From a virus, in the IMG/VR virus record IMGVR_UViG_3300029267_004588, positions 1-23,110 of that record: DNA of 23,110 nt; one strand, 5' to 3'. The notes beneath the pieces were generated by a model that had not been told where the DNA came from, ran no database searches, and saw nothing but the letters and a program-made list of their open reading frames with translations. Positions 1 through 6,490 of the stretch are shown here, piece by piece. A program made the position numbers and the translations under genes. Each line of letters starts with the position of its first letter. Positions within the stretch are counted from its first letter, which is position 1.

Positions 1-315
1 CTTTTTATTAAAAAACTCTGTTATCTTTTCTTCTTGTATTTCTCCAGTTGCTAATTTCACTAAATCATCCAAATGAGAATATCGCTTAGACTTGTAAAAT
101 TGCCTGGTTGATGCCCTTTTTTCTGAAATATATGCTTTTATGTTGTGTTTTGTTAAGTTTTTAGATGCATAAAATCTAGCACTTTTTGGTGAATATCCAG
201 CATTTATGGCACTTTGAGTAGCATTACCACTATTAACATATTCTTCACAGAATTTGATTTGTCTTAAAGTCAGAGGTCTAGGTTTTTTTTCTTTAATTTC
301 AGATATGTAGTCCAC
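1..315 (-). CDS. terS: Phage terminase small subunit, C-terminally cut by window edge
   Basis: This is the DNA-recognition subunit of the packaging motor (Terminase_2-like family), which selects phage DNA and hands it to the large subunit. The minus strand is open for 105 codons to position 1. Near the N-terminus it reads LTLRQIKFCEEYVNSGNATQ and then AINAGYSPKSARFYASKNL, the helix-turn-helix signature of this family, followed by a Lys-rich helical region. No ATG is in frame. The gene could start at GTG (313-315), but that codon lies inside the purine-rich AAGAAGAGGTGG. An ATA codon at 304-306, 5 nt after AGGTGG, has the better ribosome-binding spacing. The gene follows the beta-clamp terminator and has its own candidate promoter at 357-385. 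The large subunit is expected just beyond the left edge. Confidence 0.88.
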   Translation of the reverse strand, partial: MDYISEIKEKKPRPLTLRQIKFCEEYVNSGNATQSAINAGYSPKSARFYASKNLTKHNIKAYISEKRASTRQFYKSKRYSHLDDLVKLATGEIQEEKITEFFNKK

Positions 316-334
316 CTCTTCTTATTTTTTTTAT

Positions 335-367
335 ATTATACACTAATTATATACTAATTATACACTA
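335..367. repeat. Three phased 11-bp tandem repeats upstream of terS
   Basis: ATTATACACTA, ATTATATACTA and ATTATACACTA follow one another without spacing. On the minus strand each reads TAGTRTATAAT, so three -10-like hexamers are presented one helical turn apart directly upstream of terS. This could be a multi-start promoter or an operator array. Confidence 0.75.
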
Positions 368-385
368 ATTTCAATCAAAAAGCAA
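357..385 (-). promoter_or_regulatory. Candidate terS promoter (TTGCTT-17-TATAAT)
   Basis: On the minus strand TTGCTT (380-385) is followed by a 17-nt spacer and a perfect TATAAT (357-362). The -35 box is weak beside the other promoters of the window, which would fit activator dependence of late genes. A second TTGCTT and the octamer TGTCGATA lie just upstream (393-406). Confidence 0.45.
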
Positions 386-480
386 TTTTTTTTATCGACA
401 AGCAACTTTTTTTATAATTTGCATATATTGAATTATAAATACAAAAAAGGAGGCAAAAAATGAAAAATATAAAAATAAAA

Positions 481-525
481 GAACTTGAAATAAAAATAGA
501 AATAAATCTATTAATATTCAAGTTC
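481..525 (-). terminator. Intrinsic terminator after the beta-clamp gene
   Basis: An outer stem (481-489 with 517-525, GAACTTGAA with its complement) encloses an inner stem (AATAGA at 495-500 with 507-512). On the minus strand it is followed by TTTTATTTTTATATTTTT. It lies about 18 bp beyond the beta-clamp stop and ends the recombination operon before terS. Confidence 0.7.
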
Positions 526-542
526 CTTATAATCATAAAATT

Positions 543-1667
543 TTAATTTAATTTTAAAGGCAAAATATAATATAATTCCGTTTTATTAATATCTTTTTTA
601 ATTATACAATAATCTAATTTATCTTTGAATAATAATTCTACTTCATCGCCTGTAATAGAATTTAAAGCATCAATAAGATATTTGGGATTAAAATATATTT
701 TTAACCATTCCCCTACATTTTCAAATTCATTTTTAGATGGAACATTTATTTCAAATTCCCCTATTTCAATATTAGAAGAAATGATAATTTTATCTTCTAC
801 AATATTTAATTTTATCATTTTCTTTTTTTCTTTTTTTATAACTGAATTTATTTTCTTTATTGCATCAAGAATTGTTTTTTTGTTAACTCGTGCCACTATT
901 TTATAATCTTCTCGAAAAATCGCATCATATTTAATATAGTCTCCTTTAATTAAACGAGAAGTGATAAAAAATTTTGAAGTTTCAAAAAGAATGTTTTTGT
1001 CTGTAAAATGAAAAAAAACATCTTCATTTGTCATAGAAATAATTTTACTTAATTCAGACATAGTTTTTGCTGGAACAATAACTTTAAAATTTTCATCTGA
1101 ATATTCAGTTTCTGTTTGTCTATAAGAAATTCTAAAACCATCAATAGCAACAATATTTAAAAAACCGTTTTTTATTTCTAACAATTCCCCTGTGAGCATT
1201 GGTTTTGTTTCTTCATTTGAAACAGAAAAAACAGTTTGTCTAATCATATTACCTAAAGTGTTTGAATTAATTTTAAATTTTTTCCTTTCTTCCACTTCAA
1301 GTTGAGACGGAAAATCGATATAATTATAAATTTTCATTTTAAATTTGTAATTATCAAAAGAAATTTCAACTAAATTTTTATCAACACTTTTTATAATTAT
1401 ATTCGCTTCTTTTGGAAAATGTTTAATAATATCATAAAAAGATTTAGAATTAATAGCAATTGAACCTCGTTCGATAACTTCACATTCTATCGGTTTAGTT
1501 TCAATACCCATTTCTAAATCTGTAGCAAGAAGTTTAAAATTTTTAGAAGAAAAAGTAGCATCAACAAGTACACATTCTAAAATAGGAACAATTGCTCTAG
1601 TACTAGTAAATTTAGTAACAACATTTAAATTTTCAATAAGAGATTGTTTGGAACAAATAATATGCAT
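543..1667 (-). CDS. dnaN: DNA polymerase III sliding clamp (beta subunit), phage-encoded
   Basis: This is the ring-shaped processivity clamp that tethers the replicative polymerase to DNA. The protein has about 374 residues, the full length of bacterial beta clamps, with three repeated clamp domains. Family landmarks include the N-terminal HIICSKQSLIENLNVV, VPILECVLVDA, LATDLEMGIE, the central EETKPMLTGELLEI with AIDGFRISYRQ, and the C-terminal YYILPLKL. An upstream ATG at 1682 has no ribosome binding site. The ATG at 1667 has GGAGAATTTAATT before it, matching the GGAGAATTTTATG pattern of neighbours at 2921 and 3246, so 1667 is preferred. It is the last gene of the recombination operon, with hairpin terminators on both sides. 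No polymerase gene is visible, so it probably serves the host enzyme. A host-derived origin is possible. Confidence 0.95.
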   Translation of the reverse strand: MHIICSKQSLIENLNVVTKFTSTRAIVPILECVLVDATFSSKNFKLLATDLEMGIETKPIECEVIERGSIAINSKSFYDIIKHFPKEANIIIKSVDKNLVEISFDNYKFKMKIYNYIDFPSQLEVEERKKFKINSNTLGNMIRQTVFSVSNEETKPMLTGELLEIKNGFLNIVAIDGFRISYRQTETEYSDENFKVIVPAKTMSELSKIISMTNEDVFFHFTDKNILFETSKFFITSRLIKGDYIKYDAIFREDYKIVARVNKKTILDAIKKINSVIKKEKKKMIKLNIVEDKIIISSNIEIGEFEINVPSKNEFENVGEWLKIYFNPKYLIDALNSITGDEVELLFKDKLDYCIIKKDINKTELYYILPLKLN

Positions 1668-1699
1668 AATTAAATTCTCCATCCATTTTTAAGATAAAA

Positions 1700-1725
1700 A
1701 GGAGTGTTTCAAATGACACACTCCT
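1700..1725 (-). terminator. Intrinsic terminator or attenuator before the beta clamp
   Basis: AGGAGTGT (1700-1707) and ACACTCCT (1718-1725) form an 8-bp stem with a 10-nt loop. On the minus strand it is followed by TTTTTATCTT. It sits about 33 bp upstream of the preferred clamp start, so it would lower clamp expression relative to the upstream genes unless bypassed. Confidence 0.65.
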
Positions 1726-1740
1726 GGTGGGGTTATATTT

Positions 1741-1858
1741 TTTTTAACTTCTTTTTCTTTTTCTTTTTCTTTTTTTGCTTTTGATTTTCTGTTTTTTTAA
1801 GTTTTTAAAAAATATCGACATCTTTTTTTGAAAACTTTAGTTTTTTTTAAAAAAAAAT
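1741..1858. repeat. Polypyrimidine tract with CTTTTT microrepeat
   Basis: The plus strand is almost entirely T with spaced C, including several copies of CTTTTT at about 1751-1780. The minus strand is therefore an A/G run. It also carries TGTCGATA (1813-1820), which recurs upstream of terS. The only minus-strand reading frame (1821 leftward, 25 codons, Lys/Arg-rich) lacks a ribosome binding site. This is probably untranslated leader or spacer. Confidence 0.5.
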
Positions 1859-2692
1859 TTATAATTTATAACTTGTAATTAATATTTCTAATTCTTCTAT
1901 TGCTTTTTTATAATTTAAATTTATTGTATTTTTTATTATATTAAAAATTAATTGCTTCTGATTTGATTTTATTTTAAGTTGTTCTATAAGATTTAATAAT
2001 ATAGTATTTGTTTTTGTTTTCAATCTATTTGGCATATATTGTTTTTTTCTATTTTCTTCTAATTTCTCCAAATAAAATTTCGCTTTAAGTAAGTCTTGTA
2101 ATCCATTTTTTTGTGGAAAACGAAGCAAATATTTAATAACATTACCTTTTGAAAATGATGATGCATAACCAGTAGAATATATCAAATCAAAAACTTCAAA
2201 TTCGCCTAATTTATAATGACTTCCACCAACCTCATCATCTGCAACAAGTTTAATTATTCTATTTTTATAATAATCCGTTTTCAATTCTCCCACTACCTCC
2301 CTAAAAATTATATTATCATCCAATAGATTATTTATTATAATTTTTCGTTTAATTACATAGTCTTTTGCTTTTGCTGTTATTTCTGATTTTAAATCTTCAA
2401 TAACATATTTTTGTATGCCACAATCATAGTAATAGAAATCCGCCTTGTATGTTATTTTATCTTTTTTTATTGTTTCCTTAATAGTTTTATTTAATTTAAT
2501 AGTGCTTATTATTTTTTTTGCTTCAAACTCTTGTATTGTAAATTTTTTTTGAAATTCTAAACTTTTAATTTTTCCTTCTTTTTCTAATTCATTTAAATAA
2601 ATTGCTCTATTACTTTCAGCGATAGAATCAAATTTAATTGTTTCACCATTAATTTTTTTTTCTATTTTTATATTGCCAAATTTATTTTTCAT
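1859..2692 (-). CDS. DUF1064 nuclease-like domain fused to DUF3310 domain
   Basis: This 277-residue protein joins two phage domains that are usually separate. Residues 1-140 look like DUF1064, a PD-(D/E)XK nuclease-like family: KFDSIAESNRAIYL near 20-33, SLEFQKKF near 44-51, YKADFYYY near 82-89, VIEDLKSE near 97-104 and YVIKRK near 112-117. The D85/E99/K102 pattern fits the nuclease core. Residues 158-212 look like DUF3310: HYKLGEFEVFDLI, then GNVIKYLLRF and KNGLQDLLKAKFYLEKL. The C-terminal 65 residues are helical and unassigned. The start overlaps the preceding gene by 11 bp, suggesting coupled translation. A role in DNA processing during recombination is inferred from position; the biochemical activity is unknown. 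Confidence 0.75.
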   Translation of the reverse strand: MKNKFGNIKIEKKINGETIKFDSIAESNRAIYLNELEKEGKIKSLEFQKKFTIQEFEAKKIISTIKLNKTIKETIKKDKITYKADFYYYDCGIQKYVIEDLKSEITAKAKDYVIKRKIIINNLLDDNIIFREVVGELKTDYYKNRIIKLVADDEVGGSHYKLGEFEVFDLIYSTGYASSFSKGNVIKYLLRFPQKNGLQDLLKAKFYLEKLEENRKKQYMPNRLKTKTNTILLNLIEQLKIKSNQKQLIFNIIKNTINLNYKKAIEELEILITSYKL

Positions 2693-2921
2693 CTAATAAA
2701 TCTCTTTCTTTATTCATACTAATAATAATTTTTTTTATGTTATCCAAAATATTACTATAATTATAAATTATTTTCTTTTGATTTTTTAAAAATGCATCTT
2801 TTAAAATTCTATCTATAAAAATTATTTCAGAAATTAATTCATTTTTTTTACTTTGCCCACAATTTCCCTGATTAATTTTTTTTATTATAAAATCCGCTAT
2901 ACCATTTTTAATAAATAACAT
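2682..2921 (-). CDS. Hypothetical small helical protein
   Basis: This 79-residue protein is not recognised. It is Lys/Ile-rich and predicted mainly helical, with motifs such as GNCGQSKKNELISEI near 19-33. No membrane segment is evident. A clear AAGGAGAATTTT ribosome binding site precedes the ATG at 2921, directly after the stop codon of the upstream small gene. Its end overlaps the DUF1064-DUF3310 gene by 11 bp. It belongs to the leftward recombination operon; its function is unknown. Confidence 0.7.
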   Translation of the reverse strand: MLFIKNGIADFIIKKINQGNCGQSKKNELISEIIFIDRILKDAFLKNQKKIIYNYSNILDNIKKIIISMNKERDLLDEK

Positions 2922-2931
2922 AAAATTCTCC

Positions 2932-3090
2932 TTATTTTTTTACTTTTCTTAGTATATAATTTATATCATTAGGATTTTCTTTTTTTTCAATAAAAAATCT
3001 TAATTCTTCAGTAGTCGCCTTGCTTATTATTTCAAAAGCAACAATAAAACAGAAAATAGCAATAGTAATTAAGATTATATATTTTAAAAT
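2932..3090 (-). CDS. Small membrane protein with probable ATT start
   Basis: An open frame of 52 codons encodes LKYIILITIAIFCFIVAFEI, a single N-terminal membrane segment, then a charged tail ending YILRKVKK. It contains no ATG, GTG or TTG. A stop codon lies immediately before an ATT codon (3088-3090), and GAAGGTGA sits 5 nt upstream of that ATT, so initiation at ATT is the simplest reading. The stop runs straight into the AAGGAG of the next gene, as in the rest of the operon. The upstream gene ends at 3103, so the spacing is tight. Function unknown. A possible link to the equally small membrane protein just upstream is inference from adjacency. Confidence 0.6.
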   Translation of the reverse strand: MLKYIILITIAIFCFIVAFEIISKATTEELRFFIEKKENPNDINYILRKVKK

Positions 3091-3102
3091 TTAAATCACC
3101 TT

Positions 3103-3246
3103 CTAAACTATTAAATAAAATAAGAACATAGTTAATGCAAATATAATTAAAATAATAGAAAAAGCAACTTGTTTACCCCTCTTAATCTTTTCCTGTCTTC
3201 TATCTTCAAAAATAAATTCCATTGCTTTTTTATCATATTCCGTCAT
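3103..3246 (-). CDS. Small single-pass membrane protein
   Basis: This 47-residue protein starts at an ATG preceded by AAGGAGAATTTT, the ribosome binding pattern typical of this operon. The N-terminal 27 residues are charged (MTEYDKKAMEF then EDRRQEKIKRGK). A C-terminal hydrophobic helix, VAFSIILIIFALTMFLFYLI, runs to the end, suggesting a tail-anchored protein with a cytoplasmic head. It is followed directly by the ATT-started membrane protein. Not recognised; function unknown. Confidence 0.72.
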   Translation of the reverse strand: MTEYDKKAMEFIFEDRRQEKIKRGKQVAFSIILIIFALTMFLFYLIV

Positions 3247-3306
3247 AAAATTCTCCTTAAATTATTTTTTATATATTATTTATAGATTTTAAAGAAAATA
3301 TACCTC

Positions 3307-3714
3307 TTAAAAAGGCATATCTTCATCTTTAATATCTTCTTCAATTATTCCACTTAATTCATTTCCATTTGATTGACTTCTAGCATCAAAACTTGCTTTA
3401 CTTTCTGTAAATTCTTGTTTCTCAATAAAAACTTCAGTTGACCATTGTCTTCCTTTTTCCTCATCTTCCCAACTTCTAATTTGTAATTCTCCAGTGACTA
3501 GAATTTGCATACCCTGTCTTAAATATTGTGCAGTGAATTCTGCTTGTTTTCCGATTGCTACACATCTTATAAAATTTGCTTCTGGTTCGCCTTCTCTTAT
3601 ATAATTTTTTCTAACCGCTAGTGTGTAATTGCAAATTGCCATTGGATTATCGCTTTTTGTATATTTAACTTCTGGATTTTTTACAAGTCGTCCCATTAAA
3701 ATAACTTTATTCAT
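3307..3714 (-). CDS. ssb: Single-stranded DNA-binding protein
   Basis: This 135-residue SSB coats single-stranded DNA during replication and recombination. The OB-fold spans about residues 1-105. It opens MNKVILMGRLVKNPEVKYT, continues with FIRCVAIGKQAEFTAQYL and GMQILVTGELQIRSW, and matches the length and order of bacterial and phage SSBs. The tail is acidic and ends EDMPF, the interaction tip used to recruit partner proteins. The start has AGGAGAAAAAAACAA upstream. It lies directly downstream of a 48-codon gene and recT, consistent with a SSB-RecT-exonuclease recombination unit. The hairpin at 3751-3774 precedes it in the transcript. Confidence 0.96.
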   Translation of the reverse strand: MNKVILMGRLVKNPEVKYTKSDNPMAICNYTLAVRKNYIREGEPEANFIRCVAIGKQAEFTAQYLRQGMQILVTGELQIRSWEDEEKGRQWSTEVFIEKQEFTESKASFDARSQSNGNELSGIIEEDIKDEDMPF

Positions 3715-3727
3715 TTGTTTTTTTCTC

Positions 3728-3874
3728 CTAAATTTTATATTTTTTATTAAGACTAGAGGATTTTGCCCCTAGTCCATACAATCTTCTTCTAACCAGTCTA
3801 AAAAAATCTAAAATATCGTCATCATCTAAACCATAAATTTCTTTTGTAATTTCCCAGTCTGCTTGTTCGCCCAT
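3728..3874 (-). CDS. Hypothetical 48-residue acidic/basic protein
   Basis: The start ATG overlaps the recT stop as TAATG, with GAGGTGA upstream, a classic coupled arrangement. The product begins MGEQADWEITKEIYGLDDDD, then an aromatic and Arg-rich stretch (DFFRLVRRRLYG) and a Lys-rich end. The stop lies just before the SSB ribosome binding site. The last third of the gene coincides with a near-perfect inverted repeat (3751-3774). Not recognised. Position between recT and ssb suggests an accessory role in recombination, which is inference only. Confidence 0.65.
   Translation of the reverse strand: MGEQADWEITKEIYGLDDDDILDFFRLVRRRLYGLGAKSSSLNKKYKI
3751..3774 (-). other. Inverted repeat upstream of ssb
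   Basis: GACTAGAGG (3751-3759) pairs with CCCCTAGTC (3766-3774) around a 6-nt loop, with one non-canonical position. Neither strand has a T-rich tail, so it is not a typical terminator. It could be an RNA processing, stability or translational control element between recT and ssb. Confidence 0.5.
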
Positions 3875-4743
3875 TATTTCACCTCATCTTCTTTTTTTTC
3901 TTCCAAATCATCAATTTCAATAACTTCTTCTTCTGTTTCAAAAATACTTTCTGGTTCAACATTAATCATATTTCCAGAAATTTCTGCTTTAACTTGATTA
4001 TCTTGCTCAAAAACTTTTGCCAATTCAGTTGAAACTGGTGCAAATTTCAAAAGTTTTTTAAGAACTGTTTTGTGTGCCATCGCTTCAAAATGTTCTTTCC
4101 AAACTGATGTTTTATAATTATAAGATTGTGAATATTTTTCTCCGTGTTTTCCAACATCTTCTTTGCTCATTACTACAAAACCTTCGCCACCGTTAACTAA
4201 CTTATACATTGCATAGAAATGTGTTATTTCACCTCTGTTTGAATCTGCTGGTTTGTGTTTTAATTTTGGGTCAAGTCCTAATTCATAATCAAATAAATCA
4301 TTTTCATAAACAGAATGTGCTTGTATTGTTTTAAATTCTCCACTTCTTTGTGCAAGTGTTAACATTCCACGATATCCTAGTTGAAATTGTGCTTCGGTTT
4401 TTTCTACAACCCATTTGTCGCCTTGCTTTTTCTTTTTGTCATATGGTATTAAATATGCCTGTCCCAAAACTGTATTAGGTTCTAATCCTAATTGAGCAGA
4501 AGTTAACATTGCTCCAATTAAAGATACTGGTGTACATTCTCCTAATTTTGGATTTTTTGCTATTGCTGTTGTTACAATACTTAAAAATCTTTCAGGGGTC
4601 ATAATTTTAGGTAATGCTTGTTCTATTTGTGGCAAATATGCTTCAATAAGTTGTTTGGTAGTTCTTTTTTTATTTACTTTTTTTTCTGCAACCTTTGTCT
4701 CTTTTACAGTTTCCATTAATCCATTCATATTTAAATCTTTCAT
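3874..4743 (-). CDS. recT: RecT family single-strand annealing protein
   Basis: RecT-type recombinases bind single-stranded DNA left by the partner exonuclease and anneal homologous strands. The 289-residue product shows the family core: PERFLSIVTTAIAKNPKLGE, then SLIGAMLTSAQLGLEPN, GQAYLIPY, FQLGYRGMLTLAQRSG, and near the C-terminus SVWKEHFEAMAHKTVLKKLL. The last 40 residues are strongly acidic. AGGAGGATAAATAT precedes the ATG. The exonuclease (YqaJ type) and a small unknown protein lie upstream in the same operon and SSB downstream, which is the standard phage recombination gene order. Confidence 0.96.
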   Translation of the reverse strand: MKDLNMNGLMETVKETKVAEKKVNKKRTTKQLIEAYLPQIEQALPKIMTPERFLSIVTTAIAKNPKLGECTPVSLIGAMLTSAQLGLEPNTVLGQAYLIPYDKKKKQGDKWVVEKTEAQFQLGYRGMLTLAQRSGEFKTIQAHSVYENDLFDYELGLDPKLKHKPADSNRGEITHFYAMYKLVNGGEGFVVMSKEDVGKHGEKYSQSYNYKTSVWKEHFEAMAHKTVLKKLLKFAPVSTELAKVFEQDNQVKAEISGNMINVEPESIFETEEEVIEIDDLEEKKEDEVK

Positions 4744-4755
4744 ATATTTATCCTC

Positions 4756-5112
4756 CTAATTTTTAATTAATTTCATTTCAACTACTTCTCTTATTTTCTC
4801 ATCATTGGTTTTTCTATATTTAATTTCTAAACTAAAAAATCTTGCTTTTTTATATTCTAATTTTTGTAATTGTTCTGCTAATTTTTTGAAGTAATAACAG
4901 GAATTTCTTTCGTCGAATTTAAAGTTAATATCAAAATCAATTTTTTTATATTTAAATCCAGTTTTATAATTTAAAAACTCTCTTTTGAAATCAACTTTAT
5001 TAATCAAATTAGTGTTAATAATCAATTCATCTTTCAATTTTTCTGGTAATAATTCGTCCAGATTAAATTTAATAGTTCTTGAAGGTCTTCTTCTTATTTT
5101 TTCTTTAACCAT
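4756..5112 (-). CDS. Hypothetical protein between exonuclease and RecT
   Basis: This 118-residue basic protein is not recognised. It opens with an Arg/Lys-rich segment (KEKIRRRPSRTIKFNLDELL) and alternates predicted helices and strands rich in Lys, Phe and Tyr. AAGAGGATAAATAG precedes the ATG. It is separated by 12 bp from both the exonuclease gene upstream and recT downstream, so it is firmly in the recombination operon. A recombination accessory protein is plausible from position; no domain can be named. Confidence 0.75.
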   Translation of the reverse strand: MVKEKIRRRPSRTIKFNLDELLPEKLKDELIINTNLINKVDFKREFLNYKTGFKYKKIDFDINFKFDERNSCYYFKKLAEQLQKLEYKKARFFSLEIKYRKTNDEKIREVVEMKLIKN

Positions 5113-5124
5113 CTATTTATCCTC

Positions 5125-6396
5125 TTATATTTTCTTAATTTTTAAAGTTTTAGAAGTACTTGTTTTGTTACATTTTTCTTTTATTTCTTCAGAAATTTCA
5201 ACTAACTCAAATAATTTTTTCTTGTCAAAAGTATTTCTTGTAGTTTCCTTGATTTCTATCTTATAATTTTCTGAAGTTGCCTTTGAATTTCCTTCCATAT
5301 CTTTCAAAATCTGCTGTTTCAACTTCTCTTTTTGTTTTTCTAAATCCTTTATTTGTTCATCTAAACTGTCCAGTAGTTTAAAGTTAGTTTCATCAAAAAT
5401 TACAATTTCATCATCATTTTTTAAGTTTAATCCCATTAATCTTTTAGTTGTTTCAGAATCTCCATCAATTGAAATTTCAGGTTCAATTTTGTTTTCAACC
5501 AAATCCCAAAATGTTTTTTCTTTCTCAATAATCATCTCAATCAATTCTTCGTTTCTGTCGATTTTAAAGGTGTAAAGTTTAAGAGAAATCATATCTAAAA
5601 TTGAAATATACCAGCAATCAGCACCAGTAACCGCCATATAGTGTAAACATTGAAGTTGATATTGTAATGGAACTACTCCTTTTTCTAAATCCTTTTTCAG
5701 ATTAAAATTTCTAGTTGTTTTACATTCAAGTCCAGCATTTTCTCCAACTATCCACCTATCAATATTTGCTAACATAAATGGATATTTTTTATTTTGTAAT
5801 GTGCAAGGTTCAATTTTAACTTTTTTATTTTCATCTTCAGAAAAATATTTTGCTACAAGTTCCTCATTATGATTTCCAATGTCAAACATTCGCTCTTTGG
5901 ATTTATCTTCTATGATTTCAGAGTTTCCAGTCTTTTCTAACCACAATTTGTATGGATTGGACCATTTAGATAATCCTAAAATTGCTCCTAAATCTGAACC
6001 ACCAATACCTAATTTTCTTTGTTGTAACCATTCTTCACGATTATTTGTTTTACTTAATTTTATATATTGTAAATTTTCTTCAACTTTATTTAATTTCTTT
6101 TCTAAAAAATCTTTTAATTCAGCAATTTCTTTTTTGGTTAAACGGTCACCATTATCAATTTCAAAATAAAATTTTCCATCAATAATTTTTCCAACTTTTC
6201 TAATTCTTTTTTCACCGTTCAAGATTTGCCAATGTGCATAAATATGATTTAACATATTTTGTGTAAATGTGTAATTTCTATATTTATTGCTGAATCTAAT
6301 ATTTTTTAATTCAGGTTTTGAATTATCATCAAATGTAATTGGAATGTATAATTTACTGTATGGTTTGAAATTCGGTATAGCAAATTTTAGTTTCAC
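5125..6396 (-). CDS. yqaJ: YqaJ-type (lambda exonuclease-like) viral recombinase
   Basis: This is a 5'-3' DNA exonuclease of the PD-(D/E)XK fold that makes single-stranded substrate for RecT. Counting from a GTG start at 6396 (423 residues), the family motifs are EEWLQQRKLGIGGSDLGAIL near 121-140, GNHNEE near 174-179, catalytic Asp in LANIDRW near 213, ECK near 224-226 and LQYQLQ near 244-249. A C-terminal coiled coil follows. The first 115 residues form an extra domain not needed for the catalytic core. A longer frame from ATG 6447 lacks a ribosome binding site. The GTG has AAGGGG 9 nt upstream, and a TATAAT sequence at 6418-6423 could be a promoter element lying downstream of that ATG. Confidence 0.92.
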   Translation of the reverse strand: MKLKFAIPNFKPYSKLYIPITFDDNSKPELKNIRFSNKYRNYTFTQNMLNHIYAHWQILNGEKRIRKVGKIIDGKFYFEIDNGDRLTKKEIAELKDFLEKKLNKVEENLQYIKLSKTNNREEWLQQRKLGIGGSDLGAILGLSKWSNPYKLWLEKTGNSEIIEDKSKERMFDIGNHNEELVAKYFSEDENKKVKIEPCTLQNKKYPFMLANIDRWIVGENAGLECKTTRNFNLKKDLEKGVVPLQYQLQCLHYMAVTGADCWYISILDMISLKLYTFKIDRNEELIEMIIEKEKTFWDLVENKIEPEISIDGDSETTKRLMGLNLKNDDEIVIFDETNFKLLDSLDEQIKDLEKQKEKLKQQILKDMEGNSKATSENYKIEIKETTRNTFDKKKLFELVEISEEIKEKCNKTSTSKTLKIKKI

Positions 6397-6459
6397 TATT
6401 GACAACCCCTTTTTTTTATTATAGAATATATTAAAATATTTTTTCATTTGTAAAAGTCC

Positions 6460-6488
6460 AAACCATCAAAATAGGTTTTTGATGGTTT
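6460..6488. terminator. Strong inverted repeat, terminator-like
   Basis: AAACCATCAAAA (6460-6471) pairs with TTTTGATGGTTT (6477-6488) around a 5-nt loop. The plus strand has a clear T tail. On the minus strand, the direction of the surrounding genes, the run is shorter and interrupted (TTTGGACTTTT). It separates the 6491-6967 gene from the exonuclease gene and may attenuate or block antisense transcription. Confidence 0.6.
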
Positions 6489-6490
6489 TT

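Noticed and set aside
1732-1821. Lys/Arg-rich 25-codon frame on the minus strand in the polypurine tract.
   Set aside because: No ribosome binding site; composition follows directly from the A/G repeat; protein not plausible.
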